NCBI GenBank assembly: GCA_963706785.1
Contig: CAVPNJ010000002.1
Span: 496,001 to 560,000, forward strand
Reading direction: 5' to 3'
Length of the DNA: 64,000 nucleotides
Source: Pollutimonas sp963706785
GTDB lineage: Bacteria > Pseudomonadota > Gammaproteobacteria > Burkholderiales > Burkholderiaceae_B
Shown here: positions 16,893-30,036 of the stretch, piece after piece
How positions within the stretch are numbered: position 1 is the stretch's first letter
Layout of the letters: each line of letters begins with the position of its first letter
The notes under the pieces: model-generated
Seen by the model: the letters and a program-made list of their open reading frames with translations, nothing else
Told to the model about the DNA's origin: nothing
Database searches by the model: none
Translations under genes and position numbers: made by a program

Positions 16893-17861
16893 CTACGCGT
16901 GTTCCGCCGTACTCACGGGGCGCGTGCTCCAGTTGCCACGATCCGTCAATCTGGCTAGTGTTGCGACAATAGCTAGCGTAATGAGTACACGTCCTACGAG
17001 CACCACCCATACGTCCGCGCCCAAAGCCATTAATAAAAGCGTGTCTTCGATCAGCGAATGCGATAACGATAACCACGATAAGGCCAGAAACCGGGTTCGA
17101 GCGGAAAAATTCTGCTTGCTGGCCTCTTCGATGATTAGCGCTCCGCCATAGGTGAGGCCGAGCAATACGCCAACAGTTGTGACTGGCGCGACCTGGGCGT
17201 TAAGGCCTGAGGCCCGCAACAACGGCATCATGGCCGATGTAATGCGCCGCGTGATACCGAGTCGGTCGAATGCATCGAGCGCGACAACCAGCACGGCAAT
17301 AATTGCGAAGGTAAGGGCCAACGAGAACGCGGTCGCCTGTATCCATGCGAAATAAGGGTTCGAAGGACTGCCGACGATGGCATCTGATCCGCGCAGCCAT
17401 TCCAGGGATACCGGCTCGGACAGAGTATTCGTCAAATAGCAGGTCCATGAGACCGCCGCGCCATATGCCAGTGCTGTACCGACTCGTAGCGCTGCCGTTA
17501 TCCAAAACCCTGCTCCGGCGCGGCGCACGATAGCCTGTTCTACAGGCAGGCTATGTGCGAAAAGCATCATGGCGCAAAGAGCGCTCAGCTGCCCGGCCGT
17601 CATGTCCATCGTTCCTGCCAGGCTACCTAACGATGCCAGGCCCCCGTACATGCCGATAAGCAAGGTGGTTGCCCAGATAATTCCCGCCTCGGGCGGCAAA
17701 TGCAATAAGGCCATTGCTGGAGCAAGCAGCCGTCCGGCAAGGTCGACCAAGCCAAACTCTTGCGCGACTTGCACAATGATCATGACCGGAAGCATAACCT
17801 TGCTTACGGTTGCGAACATTCTCCAGCTGCGCCGCAGCATGGCCACAAAATACGATAGCAT
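16893..17861 (-). CDS. Nucleoside-recognition (Gate) domain membrane protein
   Basis: 322-residue polytopic membrane protein with about eight hydrophobic segments. Two related halves carry gate-like motifs: GIIWATTLLIGMYGGLASLG and GVLLGLTYGGALIIEEA, the latter followed by LALSWLSLSHSLIEDTLLLMALG. This resembles the Gate/nucleoside-recognition family found in SpmA/SpmB, FeoB and concentrative nucleoside transporters. Substrate and function are unknown. It stands alone between the cytochrome c gene (convergent) and hpd (same strand, about 100 bases), with no FeoB or spore genes nearby. Confidence 0.72.
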   Translation of the reverse strand: MLSYFVAMLRRSWRMFATVSKVMLPVMIIVQVAQEFGLVDLAGRLLAPAMALLHLPPEAGIIWATTLLIGMYGGLASLGSLAGTMDMTAGQLSALCAMMLFAHSLPVEQAIVRRAGAGFWITAALRVGTALAYGAAVSWTCYLTNTLSEPVSLEWLRGSDAIVGSPSNPYFAWIQATAFSLALTFAIIAVLVVALDAFDRLGITRRITSAMMPLLRASGLNAQVAPVTTVGVLLGLTYGGALIIEEASKQNFSARTRFLALSWLSLSHSLIEDTLLLMALGADVWVVLVGRVLITLAIVATLARLTDRGNWSTRPVSTAEHA

Positions 17862-17961
17862 TTGCGCTTCTCTGAGTGATAAATGAAGCGATTCTATCGG
17901 TTTCTTGTGCCCGACGCTTTACATGGGCATCCTGGCTCGCGCGGCAGGATGCCTAGGTAAT

Positions 17962-19074
17962 TCAGTCGACGTTTTTAAGTACTCCGCGTCGCATTTGATC
18001 CAGCTCGATGGATTCGAACAGAGCCTTGAAGTTGCCCTCCCCAAAACCCTCATTGCCCTTACGCTGAATAATTTCGAAGAAAATTGGGCCGATCTGATTT
18101 TCGGTAAAAATCTGAAGAAGCAAGCCGCCTTCTGCTGCGCCATCAAGAAGAATTTTGTTGGCCTTCAGGCGGTCAACATTTTCTCCATGATCCGGCAATC
18201 GAAGATCCAGCAGTTCGTAATAGGTATCTGGGGTATCAAGAAACTGTAGGCCGGACGTTCTCAATTGTTCGACTGTCGCGTAGATATCGTCGGTGGCCAA
18301 GGCAATATGCTGTATGCCCTCGCCGCGATACAGATCCAGATACTCTTGAATTTGGCCTTTCTCTTCAGTTCCTTCTTCATTGATCGGAATCCGTATATTG
18401 CCGCAAGGGGATGTCATCGCCTTGGACTTGACTCCTGTGACCTTTCCTTCAATATCAAAGTAGCGCACTTCGCGGAAATTAAACAGGCGTTCGTAGAACT
18501 CGGCCCATTCTTCCATGCGGCCTTTGTGCACATTATGGGTAAGGTGATCGACTATTGTCAGGCCCGCGCCGATATGGTTGAGGTCCGTCTGCGCTGTTGT
18601 CGTGTCAATGGGCTCAAAGTCGACGTCATATATGCTGATGTCGCCGATACCGCCATGGCCCTGTTTCCCATGCCAGCGGTCAACCAGATAGATAAGTGAA
18701 TCGCCTATACCTTTAATGGCCGGAATATTCAGTTCCATGGGGCCGCTGTGCGAATCGAATCCCCAAGCTCCGAGGTCTAAAGCGCGTTTGTACGCTTTGC
18801 CGGCGTCCTCTACACGAAAAGCTATAGCGCAGATAGAAGGGCCATGCAAACGAGCGAAACGTTGGGCAAACGAATCCGGCTCTGCGTTAATCAGGAAGTT
18901 GATGCCGCCCTGACGATAAAGCGTGACATCTTTCTTTCGATGACGAGCAATGGCCTTAAAGCCTAAAGACTCAAACACCTTTCCCAGCGCTTGCGGGTCG
19001 GGTGCTGTGTATTCAATAAATTCAAAGCCTGCAGTACCCATGGGATTGTCCCAGGGCTGGACGTTTGCGGTCAT
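17962..19074 (-). CDS. hpd: 4-hydroxyphenylpyruvate dioxygenase
   Basis: 370-residue Fe(II) dioxygenase converting 4-hydroxyphenylpyruvate to homogentisate in tyrosine degradation. Two vicinal-oxygen-chelate halves are present. The C-terminal half holds the 2-His-1-carboxylate triad: His in IVDHLTHNV, His in GIQHIALATDDI, and Glu in PIFFEIIQRKGNEGFG. The start at 19074 (MTANVQPWDNPMGTAGFEFIEY) has a good GGAG ribosome site; the longer frame from 19122 is not supported. No homogentisate dioxygenase gene is adjacent. A divergent Lrp-family regulator starts 147 bases upstream and is the likely controller. Confidence 0.95.
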   Translation of the reverse strand: MTANVQPWDNPMGTAGFEFIEYTAPDPQALGKVFESLGFKAIARHRKKDVTLYRQGGINFLINAEPDSFAQRFARLHGPSICAIAFRVEDAGKAYKRALDLGAWGFDSHSGPMELNIPAIKGIGDSLIYLVDRWHGKQGHGGIGDISIYDVDFEPIDTTTAQTDLNHIGAGLTIVDHLTHNVHKGRMEEWAEFYERLFNFREVRYFDIEGKVTGVKSKAMTSPCGNIRIPINEEGTEEKGQIQEYLDLYRGEGIQHIALATDDIYATVEQLRTSGLQFLDTPDTYYELLDLRLPDHGENVDRLKANKILLDGAAEGGLLLQIFTENQIGPIFFEIIQRKGNEGFGEGNFKALFESIELDQMRRGVLKNVD

Positions 19075-19221
19075 ATTGACTCCGGATCTAAGAGTATTCG
19101 TTAATGGACATTGCAAGCGCAAATTTTAAGCAAAAATGCTTGGCAGGCGATTGCGAACTTTGCTTGATAAATACTGGTAAGCGCAATCTAATGCCAATTA
19201 CTACTTAATTTGGGGCATTTA

Positions 19222-19698
19222 ATGGCACAGAATGATCTGGACAGGATAGACAAGCAAATCCTTATGGAACTACAGCGAAATGGGCGTCTTAGCAATCAGG
19301 ATCTAGCCGATCGGGTGGCCCTATCTCCCAGCCCATGCCTACGACGGGTCAGGCGGCTGGAAGAGGAAGGCTATATACAAAATTATGTTGCTCTGGTTGA
19401 TCCCGAGAAAGTGGGCCTTAAGCTGTTGGCCTACGTAACGATAAGACTAAATAAAATTCACCGAGCAAGCCACGCGCCCATTTCCAACTTTGCTCATGAT
19501 GTTCAAGCCTGGCCTGAAGTGGTGGAGTGTTATGCAATGTCCGGCGACATGGACTATCTACTACGCGTACAGGTAGAGGACCTAACCCAGTTTTCACGTT
19601 TTGCAATGGACAAGCTGATGCAGCACCCCGCTGTGGTTGACATGCGCTCCAGCTTTACATTGCAGCGTATCAAAGAGACAACCGAGTTGTCGGTATGA
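19222..19698 (+). CDS. Lrp/AsnC-family transcriptional regulator
   Basis: 158-residue regulator with an N-terminal winged helix (DRIDKQILMELQRNGRLSNQDLADRVALSPSPCLRRVRRLEEEG) and a C-terminal RAM/AsnC ligand-binding domain from about residue 65. That domain contains the glycine-containing effector segment CYAMSGDMDYLLRVQVEDL. It is divergent from hpd, the usual arrangement for an aromatic amino-acid-responsive Lrp homologue, so control of hpd is probable. The ATG at 19222 is preferred to a TTG at 19210. The gene is followed by about 1.3 kb without genes, up to 16S. Confidence 0.88.
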   Translation: MAQNDLDRIDKQILMELQRNGRLSNQDLADRVALSPSPCLRRVRRLEEEGYIQNYVALVDPEKVGLKLLAYVTIRLNKIHRASHAPISNFAHDVQAWPEVVECYAMSGDMDYLLRVQVEDLTQFSRFAMDKLMQHPAVVDMRSSFTLQRIKETTELSV

Positions 19699-20453
19699 CT
19701 GTCGGCGGCGCGTAAGCCTCAATATTGTCCGGCGTACGTTTCTCGAGCCCTTATGGATAGGGTCTCTATATATATATATAGATAGAGGCCAAGCTTCGAC
19801 CACGTGTGTTGCGTGGCCGTATGGAAGTGGATTTAGCTTTTGCTATAGAGAAGGTTGTTGAACTTATCGGCATGGTGAAATTGCTTTCATACATAAGAGC
19901 CCACCGATAAAGCGCTGCCGATTCCGCGCTGCTTGCTATATATAGTACGTAGATGCTGCGGTGGGGGTACTCTGTGCTCTATTTATCCCTATATATATTA
20001 GAGGGGGGGCGCAATTATGGATGGGCGGCTGACTGTATATATATAGGGCGCCCAAGACGAGTTGCTATGCACCTAAAGCGTTGTTGCTATATATAAGGGG
20101 GCAAAGGGGAAGCAAAGCTGGCCATTTAAGAGAGCGCCTATAAATAGATCTGTGGTGTCCTTTTGGTGTCCACTGGGGCTTCCCAGGATGGTATTGCGCC
20201 ATGCCGACGCGCATAACCGTGACATCAGCGTTATAAATCTGCAATAAGCCTGTCATTTATACGCTATAAACTAATCCCACAGGCAGAAAACCCGCCCGTT
20301 TTCGCACGGTTTGGCCCGTTTGTCTCGCAAATTAGCGGCGCCCACAAATTATTTTCATTGCCACCAAAAATATATTTCCTTACCCTTTCAATGGCTTAGC
20401 GTGATCCCCGTGGTGCCAAGGGCAGTCGTGGCCGGTTTTCCGCACAAACCCGC
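19699..20453. repeat. Gene-free region with quasi-periodic TATATA motifs
   Basis: No convincing gene. Runs of alternating TA occur with centres near 19773, 19940, 19994, 20040, 20091 and 20142; the last five are 46-54 bases apart. The last is TATAAATA, the others TATATATA or longer. Several are preceded by TTGC or CC and followed by a G-rich stretch. The first is flanked by GGTCTC and GAGGCC arms that could make a long hairpin. Two TGGTGTCC direct repeats follow at 20153-20160 and 20164-20171, one helical turn apart. The composition is unlike the flanking genes. The role is unknown: possibly decayed repeats, DNA-bending sites or remnants of an integrated element. Confidence 0.5.
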
Positions 20454-20483
20454 TTGCCGGGCGCTAAAAAGCTGTGCTATAGT
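20454..20483 (+). promoter_or_regulatory. Candidate upstream rRNA promoter (extended -10)
   Basis: TTGCCG (20454-20459), an 18-base spacer, then TATAGT (20478-20483) preceded by TG-n, an extended -10. It points toward the rRNA operon and lies about 170 bases upstream of the stronger promoter, so the two would form a tandem pair. AGGGTTTACCC follows at 20509-20519. Confidence 0.5.
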
Positions 20484-20624
20484 TTCGTTCTTCGCTGCTC
20501 CAGCCATCAGGGTTTACCCGGATGCCACGGGCGCAGGGAAGGCAGGATACGGTAGGCTAGGAAGGCAGGGCGCTAGCAAGCGGGCAGGGTTCAGACGGTT
20601 TCGACCGACGCAACCGACCCCGGT

Positions 20625-20653
20625 TTGACAAGCCCGACAAACTCCTTCATAAT
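20625..20653 (+). promoter_or_regulatory. Main rRNA operon promoter
   Basis: Consensus -35 TTGACA (20625-20630), an exact 17-base spacer and -10 CATAAT (20648-20653), about 400 bases upstream of mature 16S. This is the strongest sigma-70-type promoter seen near the operon. Confidence 0.8.
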
Positions 20654-20830
20654 CTCGTTTCTCTGCTGCTGACACAGCAAGCGGCACTTTCGGGTGCCAA
20701 GCAGCCAGTCAGCAAATGTGGTACACTAGCGGACTCGGCTCACACAGCCAAGCGCGCAGTACCGCAGCAGGTAGTGCCGTAGTACCGAATACGCAGTATC
20801 GACGCCAAGCGTTACCGTTTGATGTCACCT

Positions 20831-20842
20831 TGCTCTTTAACA
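20831..20842 (+). promoter_or_regulatory. boxA antitermination site in the 16S leader
   Basis: TGCTCTTTAACA, the ribosomal boxA consensus, sits in the transcribed leader about 180 bases downstream of the promoter. NusB-NusE (S10) complexes bind this RNA element to prevent premature termination. The rest of the leader (20654-21049) holds no gene. Confidence 0.85.
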
Positions 20843-21049
20843 ATTTAACAGCCGATAAGTGTGGGCGCTTGGAATGAGTGTGCCGCCTTTCTCACGAAAG
20901 GCTCGCCAAATTTATATCAAGTGCTCGCACAAATGAAGAAGTCTGGTTTTAAAGTAATTTAGAACTTGTCTTTTTCTTTGAGCGAAACGCGACGTATGAC
21001 CACTGGCCCCTTGGGGCCGGATGGAAATTACGATTTTAATACAGAGATT

Positions 21050-22583
<1,534 letters not shown>

Positions 22584-22702
22584 AGAGCGCATGCACACGA
22601 AGCGAAAGCGTCCACACTTATTGGCTGTTTGAATAAAGAGTAAGCCACGACAGGGTTACGTTGGTGCGCAGGCCGCAAGCGGGCTGGGCGCGGGCGCACA
22701 CT

Positions 22703-22779
22703 GGGTCAGTAGCTCAGTCGGTTAGAGCACCGTCTTGATAAGGCGGGGGTCGTTGGTTCGATTCCAACTTGACCCACCA
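22703..22779 (+). tRNA. ileT: tRNA-Ile (anticodon GAT)
   Basis: 77 nt including an encoded CCA end. The acceptor stem GGGTCAG pairs with TTGACCC, the anticodon loop is CTTGATAAG, and the T-arm contains GGTTCGATTCC. It lies in the 16S-23S spacer, co-transcribed with the rRNA. Confidence 0.97.
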
Positions 22780-22797
22780 GTACGGTTTTACCGGTGC

Positions 22798-22873
22798 GGG
22801 GGATTAGCTCAGCTGGGAGAGCACCTGCTTTGCAAGCAGGGGGTCGTCGGTTCGATCCCGTCATCCTCCACCA
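22798..22873 (+). tRNA. alaT: tRNA-Ala (anticodon TGC)
   Basis: 76 nt including CCA. The acceptor stem is GGGGGAT with ATCCTCC (one G-T pair at position 3-70, the identity element of tRNA-Ala). The anticodon loop is CTTTGCAAG and the T-arm GGTTCGATCCC. It is separated from tRNA-Ile by 18 bases. Confidence 0.97.
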
Positions 22874-23266
22874 CACGCGCTAACGCGCTATGCAGGGTTG
22901 CGGGAAGGGTCTGTGTTGTCGTGGTGTCGGCTGTTGGGTTGCCTCTAAGGGTAACGAAGAGCGTCTTGAGATTTTCGAATCAGGGTGCTGCTCGTTAGGC
23001 TTAGCGCTTAATGGTTTTACTCTGTTCTTTAACAATCTGGAAGAAGCACAACGAAGTGTATTTATGGGGAGTGCGCGAGGGCGATCGTAGCCCTTGTCGT
23101 ATTCCACACGTAAGTACGGGTTGTGATTGCATTAACAATTTGTTCAATATGTTCTCAAAACAGACGTGTGGTTACTCCTTTACGGGGGTAGGCGCACGCG
23201 CTTTTGAAAATGATGAACGGCACAAACACGCGAACTCAAGTGTTCTTATAACCTATAGCGTTATAG
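22874..23266 (+). promoter_or_regulatory. tRNA-Ala to 23S spacer with boxA
   Basis: 393-base internal transcribed spacer without genes. TGTTCTTTAACA at 23023-23034 is a second boxA antitermination element, followed by AATCTGGAAGAAGCACAA as in other betaproteobacterial spacers. The last bases (TTATAGGATCAAG) pair with the 3' flank of 23S to form the RNase III processing stem. Confidence 0.8.
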
Positions 23267-26156
<2,890 letters not shown>

Positions 26157-26406
26157 TATAACCTTGTAGGTTAGGTGTTCAAGTACCGTTCAAACAAATC
26201 AAAGTCGTCTTCCCACCCGAAGACGCAAAGGCCAGGTAAGCGCGCCTAGCGCCTTACCCGGTACCCATCGCGGCCCGTACGGCGCGTGGATAAGATCCTC
26301 CCCCCAAATTCCTTCGGCCAAGGCGCGCTGCGCGCCCCTTTGCCACGTTGTGCTTCTTTCTAGATTGGTTCTGTCGGGCATCGCCCCGCGCAGAACACCC
26401 GGTTAC

Positions 26407-26520
26407 GCTTGACGACCATAGCGAGGTGGTCCCACTCCTTCCCATCCCGAACAGGAACGTGAAACGCCTTTGCGCCGATGATAGTGGACGTACGTCTGTG
26501 AAAGTAGGTCATCGTCAGGC
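26407..26520 (+). rRNA. rrf: 5S ribosomal RNA
   Basis: About 114 nt. The terminal stem pairs GCTTGACGA with TCGTCAGGC. The loop contains GTGGTCCCACTCCTTCCCAT and CCGAACAGGAACGTGAAACG, standard 5S features. It is preceded by a 250-base 23S-5S spacer (26157-26406) with no gene. Confidence 0.96.
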
Positions 26521-26532
26521 TCTTATTGTAAG

Positions 26533-26568
26533 AAAACCCCTCACTGGGCAACCAGTGAGGGGTTTTTG
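26533..26568 (+). terminator. rRNA operon terminator
   Basis: AAAA-CCCCTCACTGG-GCAA-CCAGTGAGGGG-TTTTTG: an 11-bp perfect GC-rich stem, a 4-base loop and a T run, 12 bases after 5S. A strong Rho-independent terminator. Confidence 0.92.
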
Positions 26569-26691
26569 TTTGCGCCAAGCTAAATAGGCGTGTGCCCGAT
26601 ATCAAGCTATCTCGAGAAAGCTGCTTAACATACCGACTTTATCTGGAAAGATTTTTTCTTTGCCATATCGCCACAAATGTTTAGCCGTCGG

Positions 26692-27666
26692 TCAGCCAAA
26701 AACAATCTGCGCAGTACGATCGCAAAGCTTAACAATCGCGTCAACTTGGGCGGTGATCGCTTTTGGCGCTTCAATCTGTTCAGCAAGCACTTTCATTATC
26801 CAGCTGGCCGTGTCGGCCGCATTCACTGCTTCTGGAAGCAGTGGTGAATCGCGCAGATCTTTTTCCGCCGCAGGAATAAGGATCTCACTACCGCCGTCGT
26901 GCAGCCACACCGCTTCGCGGGGCAGATTCGCATCGGCGACTGCTTCACCTTCAGTTCCGCGGCCTAGCAGAACGCCTGCTGGGCCCGCCGTGCCGAGCAT
27001 GCGAAAATATTCTGATAATGTATCGCCATAGGCCGCGTGGGTATAGTTCACCAGCCTTAATGCCGGAGAGCGGAAGGGTTGCAGTAATTTGGCCAGGGTA
27101 TGTGCGGAGTTTCTAACACCCAATGCAGCGCGCAGCGACAATTGTCCGGCCAAGGCAGGGGCAATAACATCAATAGGAGCGAATGCGAGACGGTGTTGAT
27201 GCAATCCATGTTTTATAGCCATGTTGTTATACGCCGCGTCGATGCCCATCAGGCTGAGGATCTCGGCAGTAGTTATTCTTCCCGGATCGCTCAGTACGCC
27301 GTGTATTAGCACTGGGACGCCGCGCTGTGCAAGCATGGCCGCAAGCAAGGGCACCAGATTCGGTCTTTTACGAGCGCCGTTGTAGCTGGGAATAACGACC
27401 GGTGTTGCGATGTTCCAATCCAACATTTGGATGGTGTCATGCACAGCGTCCATCATCCCGGCAAGTTCCTGGGCACTTTCACTTTTAATCCGGTAAGCAA
27501 TTAATATTGCTCCGAGCTCCAGGTCGCTGACGCGACCGGCCAGTATGGCGCCGTATAGAATTTGTGCATCTTGACGGCTAAGGTCGCGGCCGCCGCGGGC
27601 GCCTCGGCCAATGTCCCGGATATAGCTTGCGCAGGAGAACGGCTCTGTGGTGGTCAGCATAGTCAT
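26692..27666 (-). CDS. ybiB: YbiB-type (TrpD2) glycosyltransferase-3-family DNA-binding protein
   Basis: 324-residue protein related to anthranilate phosphoribosyltransferase. The N-terminal helical domain (SRQDAQILYGAILAGRVSDLELGAILIAYRIKSES) and the alpha/beta domain are recognisable. The glycine-rich phosphoribosyl loop of TrpD is altered (SYNGARKRPNLVPLLAAML), as in YbiB/TrpD2 proteins, which bind nucleic acid instead of catalysing the tryptophan step. Biological role unclear. It is the last gene of the minus-strand run yicC-otsB-otsA-ybiB, 81 bases behind otsA, and ends facing the rRNA terminator. Confidence 0.82.
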   Translation of the reverse strand: MTMLTTTEPFSCASYIRDIGRGARGGRDLSRQDAQILYGAILAGRVSDLELGAILIAYRIKSESAQELAGMMDAVHDTIQMLDWNIATPVVIPSYNGARKRPNLVPLLAAMLAQRGVPVLIHGVLSDPGRITTAEILSLMGIDAAYNNMAIKHGLHQHRLAFAPIDVIAPALAGQLSLRAALGVRNSAHTLAKLLQPFRSPALRLVNYTHAAYGDTLSEYFRMLGTAGPAGVLLGRGTEGEAVADANLPREAVWLHDGGSEILIPAAEKDLRDSPLLPEAVNAADTASWIMKVLAEQIEAPKAITAQVDAIVKLCDRTAQIVFG

Positions 27667-27747
27667 GATGCAAGAATAAAGTCGAATGCAGTAGCCGGAA
27701 GAAGCGCAGCGGCGTGGGTCTAATGTGCTTGCGGCAGGATTAGGGCC

Positions 27748-29115
27748 TTACGCTGAGAGGTCGGATAGAAACCTATCCCGCCACTTAGAAAGATCATTTT
27801 CTTTAAGTACGGTCATCAAGTGTTCGTAACGTGATTTTCTGTCTTCTAGCGGCATGCTCAAAGCCCGATTCAACCCGTCGGCCATGCCTTGCAAATCATA
27901 AGGGTTCACCATGATCGCTCCGTCTCGCATTTCAGCGGCTGCTCCAGCAAACTCAGACAATACCAGCACACCCGGATCATGAGCAGGTTGCGATGCGATA
28001 TATTCCTTGGCGACGAGATTCATTCCGTCACGCAATGGAGTAACCAAGCCTACTTGAGATGCGCGAAACATCGCCATCAGTAGCCCGCGATCGTACGATC
28101 GGTTCATGTAGCGGATGGGCGTCCATGACAACTCCGTCCATTTACCATTTATGCGTCCGGCCGTACTTTCCAGCTGGCGCCTGATTTGACGGTAGCCCTG
28201 GACGTCCTGTCGTGAAGGTGGGGCGATTTGAACAAAGGTGACTTTGCCGCGGTACTGCGGGGAGGTTTCGAGCAGCTGTTCAAAAGCGTTGAAACGCTCG
28301 ACTAGCCCCTTGCTGTAGTCGAGGCGATCCACGCTGACAATAAGTTTGCGGTCGAGCAAGCCTGCTTTGAGGGTGGCAAGCGGCTTGGAATGAATGGGTT
28401 CCTTGGATAGGGCTTTGACTTGTTCCGGGTGTATGCCAATGGGATACGCGCCGACCTTAGTGATGCGGCTGCCCAACCGAACCGTATTATTGGTAACGGT
28501 GGCACCTAAGCACCGCGCGGCATAATCAAGAAAGGCCTGAACATCGTTCTCGGTCTGAAACCCAAGCAGATCATAAGCGCACATCGACTCAACCAGTTGT
28601 CGATGCGGAGGTATAGTCCGGAGCACTGCAGGGCACGGAAAGGGAATGTGAAGAAAAAAACCAATCTTGTTCTGAATGCCTAAGTCTCGGCAGGCTTTCC
28701 CCAATGGAATCAAGTGATAGTCGTGTACCCATATGCGGTCGCCATCTTTTACCGTCGATGCCAATATTTGTGCAAATTTCCTGTTCACTTCCAAATACCC
28801 CATATAGTCGATACGGGTGTATTGGCTTAAATCAATACGGTAGTGGAATATTGGCCATAGCACTCCGTTGGAGAAGCCCCGGTAGTACCGATCGTAATCA
28901 CGTTTTGTCAGGGGCACCGTCAAGAATTCAATATTCTCGTGGCGTTCAGAGAATGCGGTCAGCATGAGCTTGGACTCGAGCGTTCCGCTCCAGCCTAGCC
29001 AGATTCCCCCTGTTTCGCGAAGTGCGTCCAGGACTCCCACCACTAGGCCCCCGGCCGAGCTTTTGCCTTCGGTAATCGATGCGACGCGATTCGATACAAC
29101 GATCAGCCTACTCAT
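27748..29115 (-). CDS. otsA: Trehalose-6-phosphate synthase
   Basis: 455-residue GT-B glycosyltransferase (GT20) making trehalose-6-phosphate from UDP-glucose and glucose-6-phosphate. Motifs: SNRVASITEGKSSAGGLVVGV at the N-terminus (UDP-glucose loop, here shorter than some homologues), DRIWVHDYHLIPLGK, and VDRLDYSKGLVERFNAFE in the second Rossmann fold. The end of the active site reads LVTPLRDGMNLVAKEYIASQ. It lies 10 bases behind otsB. The product protects against osmotic and desiccation stress. Confidence 0.96.
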   Translation of the reverse strand: MSRLIVVSNRVASITEGKSSAGGLVVGVLDALRETGGIWLGWSGTLESKLMLTAFSERHENIEFLTVPLTKRDYDRYYRGFSNGVLWPIFHYRIDLSQYTRIDYMGYLEVNRKFAQILASTVKDGDRIWVHDYHLIPLGKACRDLGIQNKIGFFLHIPFPCPAVLRTIPPHRQLVESMCAYDLLGFQTENDVQAFLDYAARCLGATVTNNTVRLGSRITKVGAYPIGIHPEQVKALSKEPIHSKPLATLKAGLLDRKLIVSVDRLDYSKGLVERFNAFEQLLETSPQYRGKVTFVQIAPPSRQDVQGYRQIRRQLESTAGRINGKWTELSWTPIRYMNRSYDRGLLMAMFRASQVGLVTPLRDGMNLVAKEYIASQPAHDPGVLVLSEFAGAAAEMRDGAIMVNPYDLQGMADGLNRALSMPLEDRKSRYEHLMTVLKENDLSKWRDRFLSDLSA

Positions 29116-29125
29116 TTTTCATCCT

Positions 29126-29959
29126 TTATTGGTGCTGATGGCGATCGCCGCCATGCCCTTGAACGATAAATAATGTGTGCAGCCATGTGCTCAAGGCCTC
29201 GGTATCATCTAGGCGCCATTGCGCAATCGTTGGCCCTTTTCCCACCTTTATGGTTATGCCGTTCATTGCATTGACGACGGAAAATCCTGCTTCGTCGGTA
29301 AGATCGTCGCCAGCGAAGAGGGGAACGCGTCCCTGAAAAGGCCCCATGTCCATGAAACGCTTGATGGCTGCCCCCTTGCTTGCGTGGCGCGGCTTGATCT
29401 CAACCACCATTTTGCCTTCCTGCAGTTCGAAATATCGGTGATGATCTATTAGCGCATATTCGGCGAGGCGACGGACATCTTGTTCGAACTGCGGGGCGTT
29501 TCGATAATGTAATGCGACAGATAGACTTTTACGTTCGATAATTGTTCCAGGTAGACTTGCCGCCGCTTTCTCGACTCTGGCAATGATCTCCGACAACTCG
29601 TCGGGGGGCACATGAATTACTTTGATTTGCCCGTCGGGCGCCCTTAGTTCGGCGCCATGCAAGGCGGCATAAGGAAGCTGAAGTGGGGCGAGTATGCGCT
29701 GTATACCGGCTGCGTCCCGCCCCGATACGATGGCAAGGGCGCCGTTGCACGCAATAAATATCCGTTGCAGAAGTTCTATGGTTGCACTTGGGACCCTAGC
29801 CTTTTCGGGCGTGGGAACAATAGGCGCAAGCGTTCCATCAAGATCAAGGAAGACGGCGAGCTCTTCGAATGCTCGGCGCGGAAGTTCGAGGAATTCCTTA
29901 GCGACCGTATTGTGGTGTTGTCTGGGGTAGGTTGAGCTTTGATTTTCGTCCGGGAGCAT
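29126..29959 (-). CDS. otsB: Trehalose-6-phosphate phosphatase
   Basis: 277-residue HAD-superfamily phosphatase that converts trehalose-6-phosphate to trehalose. Motif I is FLDLDGTLAPI with the nucleophile Asp, motif II is IVSGRDAAGI, and the late motif VPLFAGDDLTDEAGF provides metal-binding Asp residues. The start at 29959 (MLPDENQSST) has a GAGG ribosome site. A longer frame reaching 30037, overlapping yicC, would add 26 residues with no family character. OtsB precedes otsA here, and both are probably transcribed with yicC. Confidence 0.92.
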   Translation of the reverse strand: MLPDENQSSTYPRQHHNTVAKEFLELPRRAFEELAVFLDLDGTLAPIVPTPEKARVPSATIELLQRIFIACNGALAIVSGRDAAGIQRILAPLQLPYAALHGAELRAPDGQIKVIHVPPDELSEIIARVEKAAASLPGTIIERKSLSVALHYRNAPQFEQDVRRLAEYALIDHHRYFELQEGKMVVEIKPRHASKGAAIKRFMDMGPFQGRVPLFAGDDLTDEAGFSVVNAMNGITIKVGKGPTIAQWRLDDTEALSTWLHTLFIVQGHGGDRHQHQ

Positions 29960-30036
29960 GATCGAAGCCTCATCCTGCGTATTTACGCATTTACCAAACT
30001 GAACTATACCCCTTACTTTTTTCCCGACTGCAAACA

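Noticed and set aside
19761..20171. CRISPR array as explanation for the spaced TATATA motifs
   Set aside because: The repeated part is only about 8-10 bases of simple TA sequence, the intervals vary, and no cas genes are present.
20311..20628. Possible 105-residue gene upstream of the rRNA operon
   Set aside because: It runs through both candidate rRNA promoters, shows no recognisable domain and has no good ribosome site; codon use is unlike real genes here.
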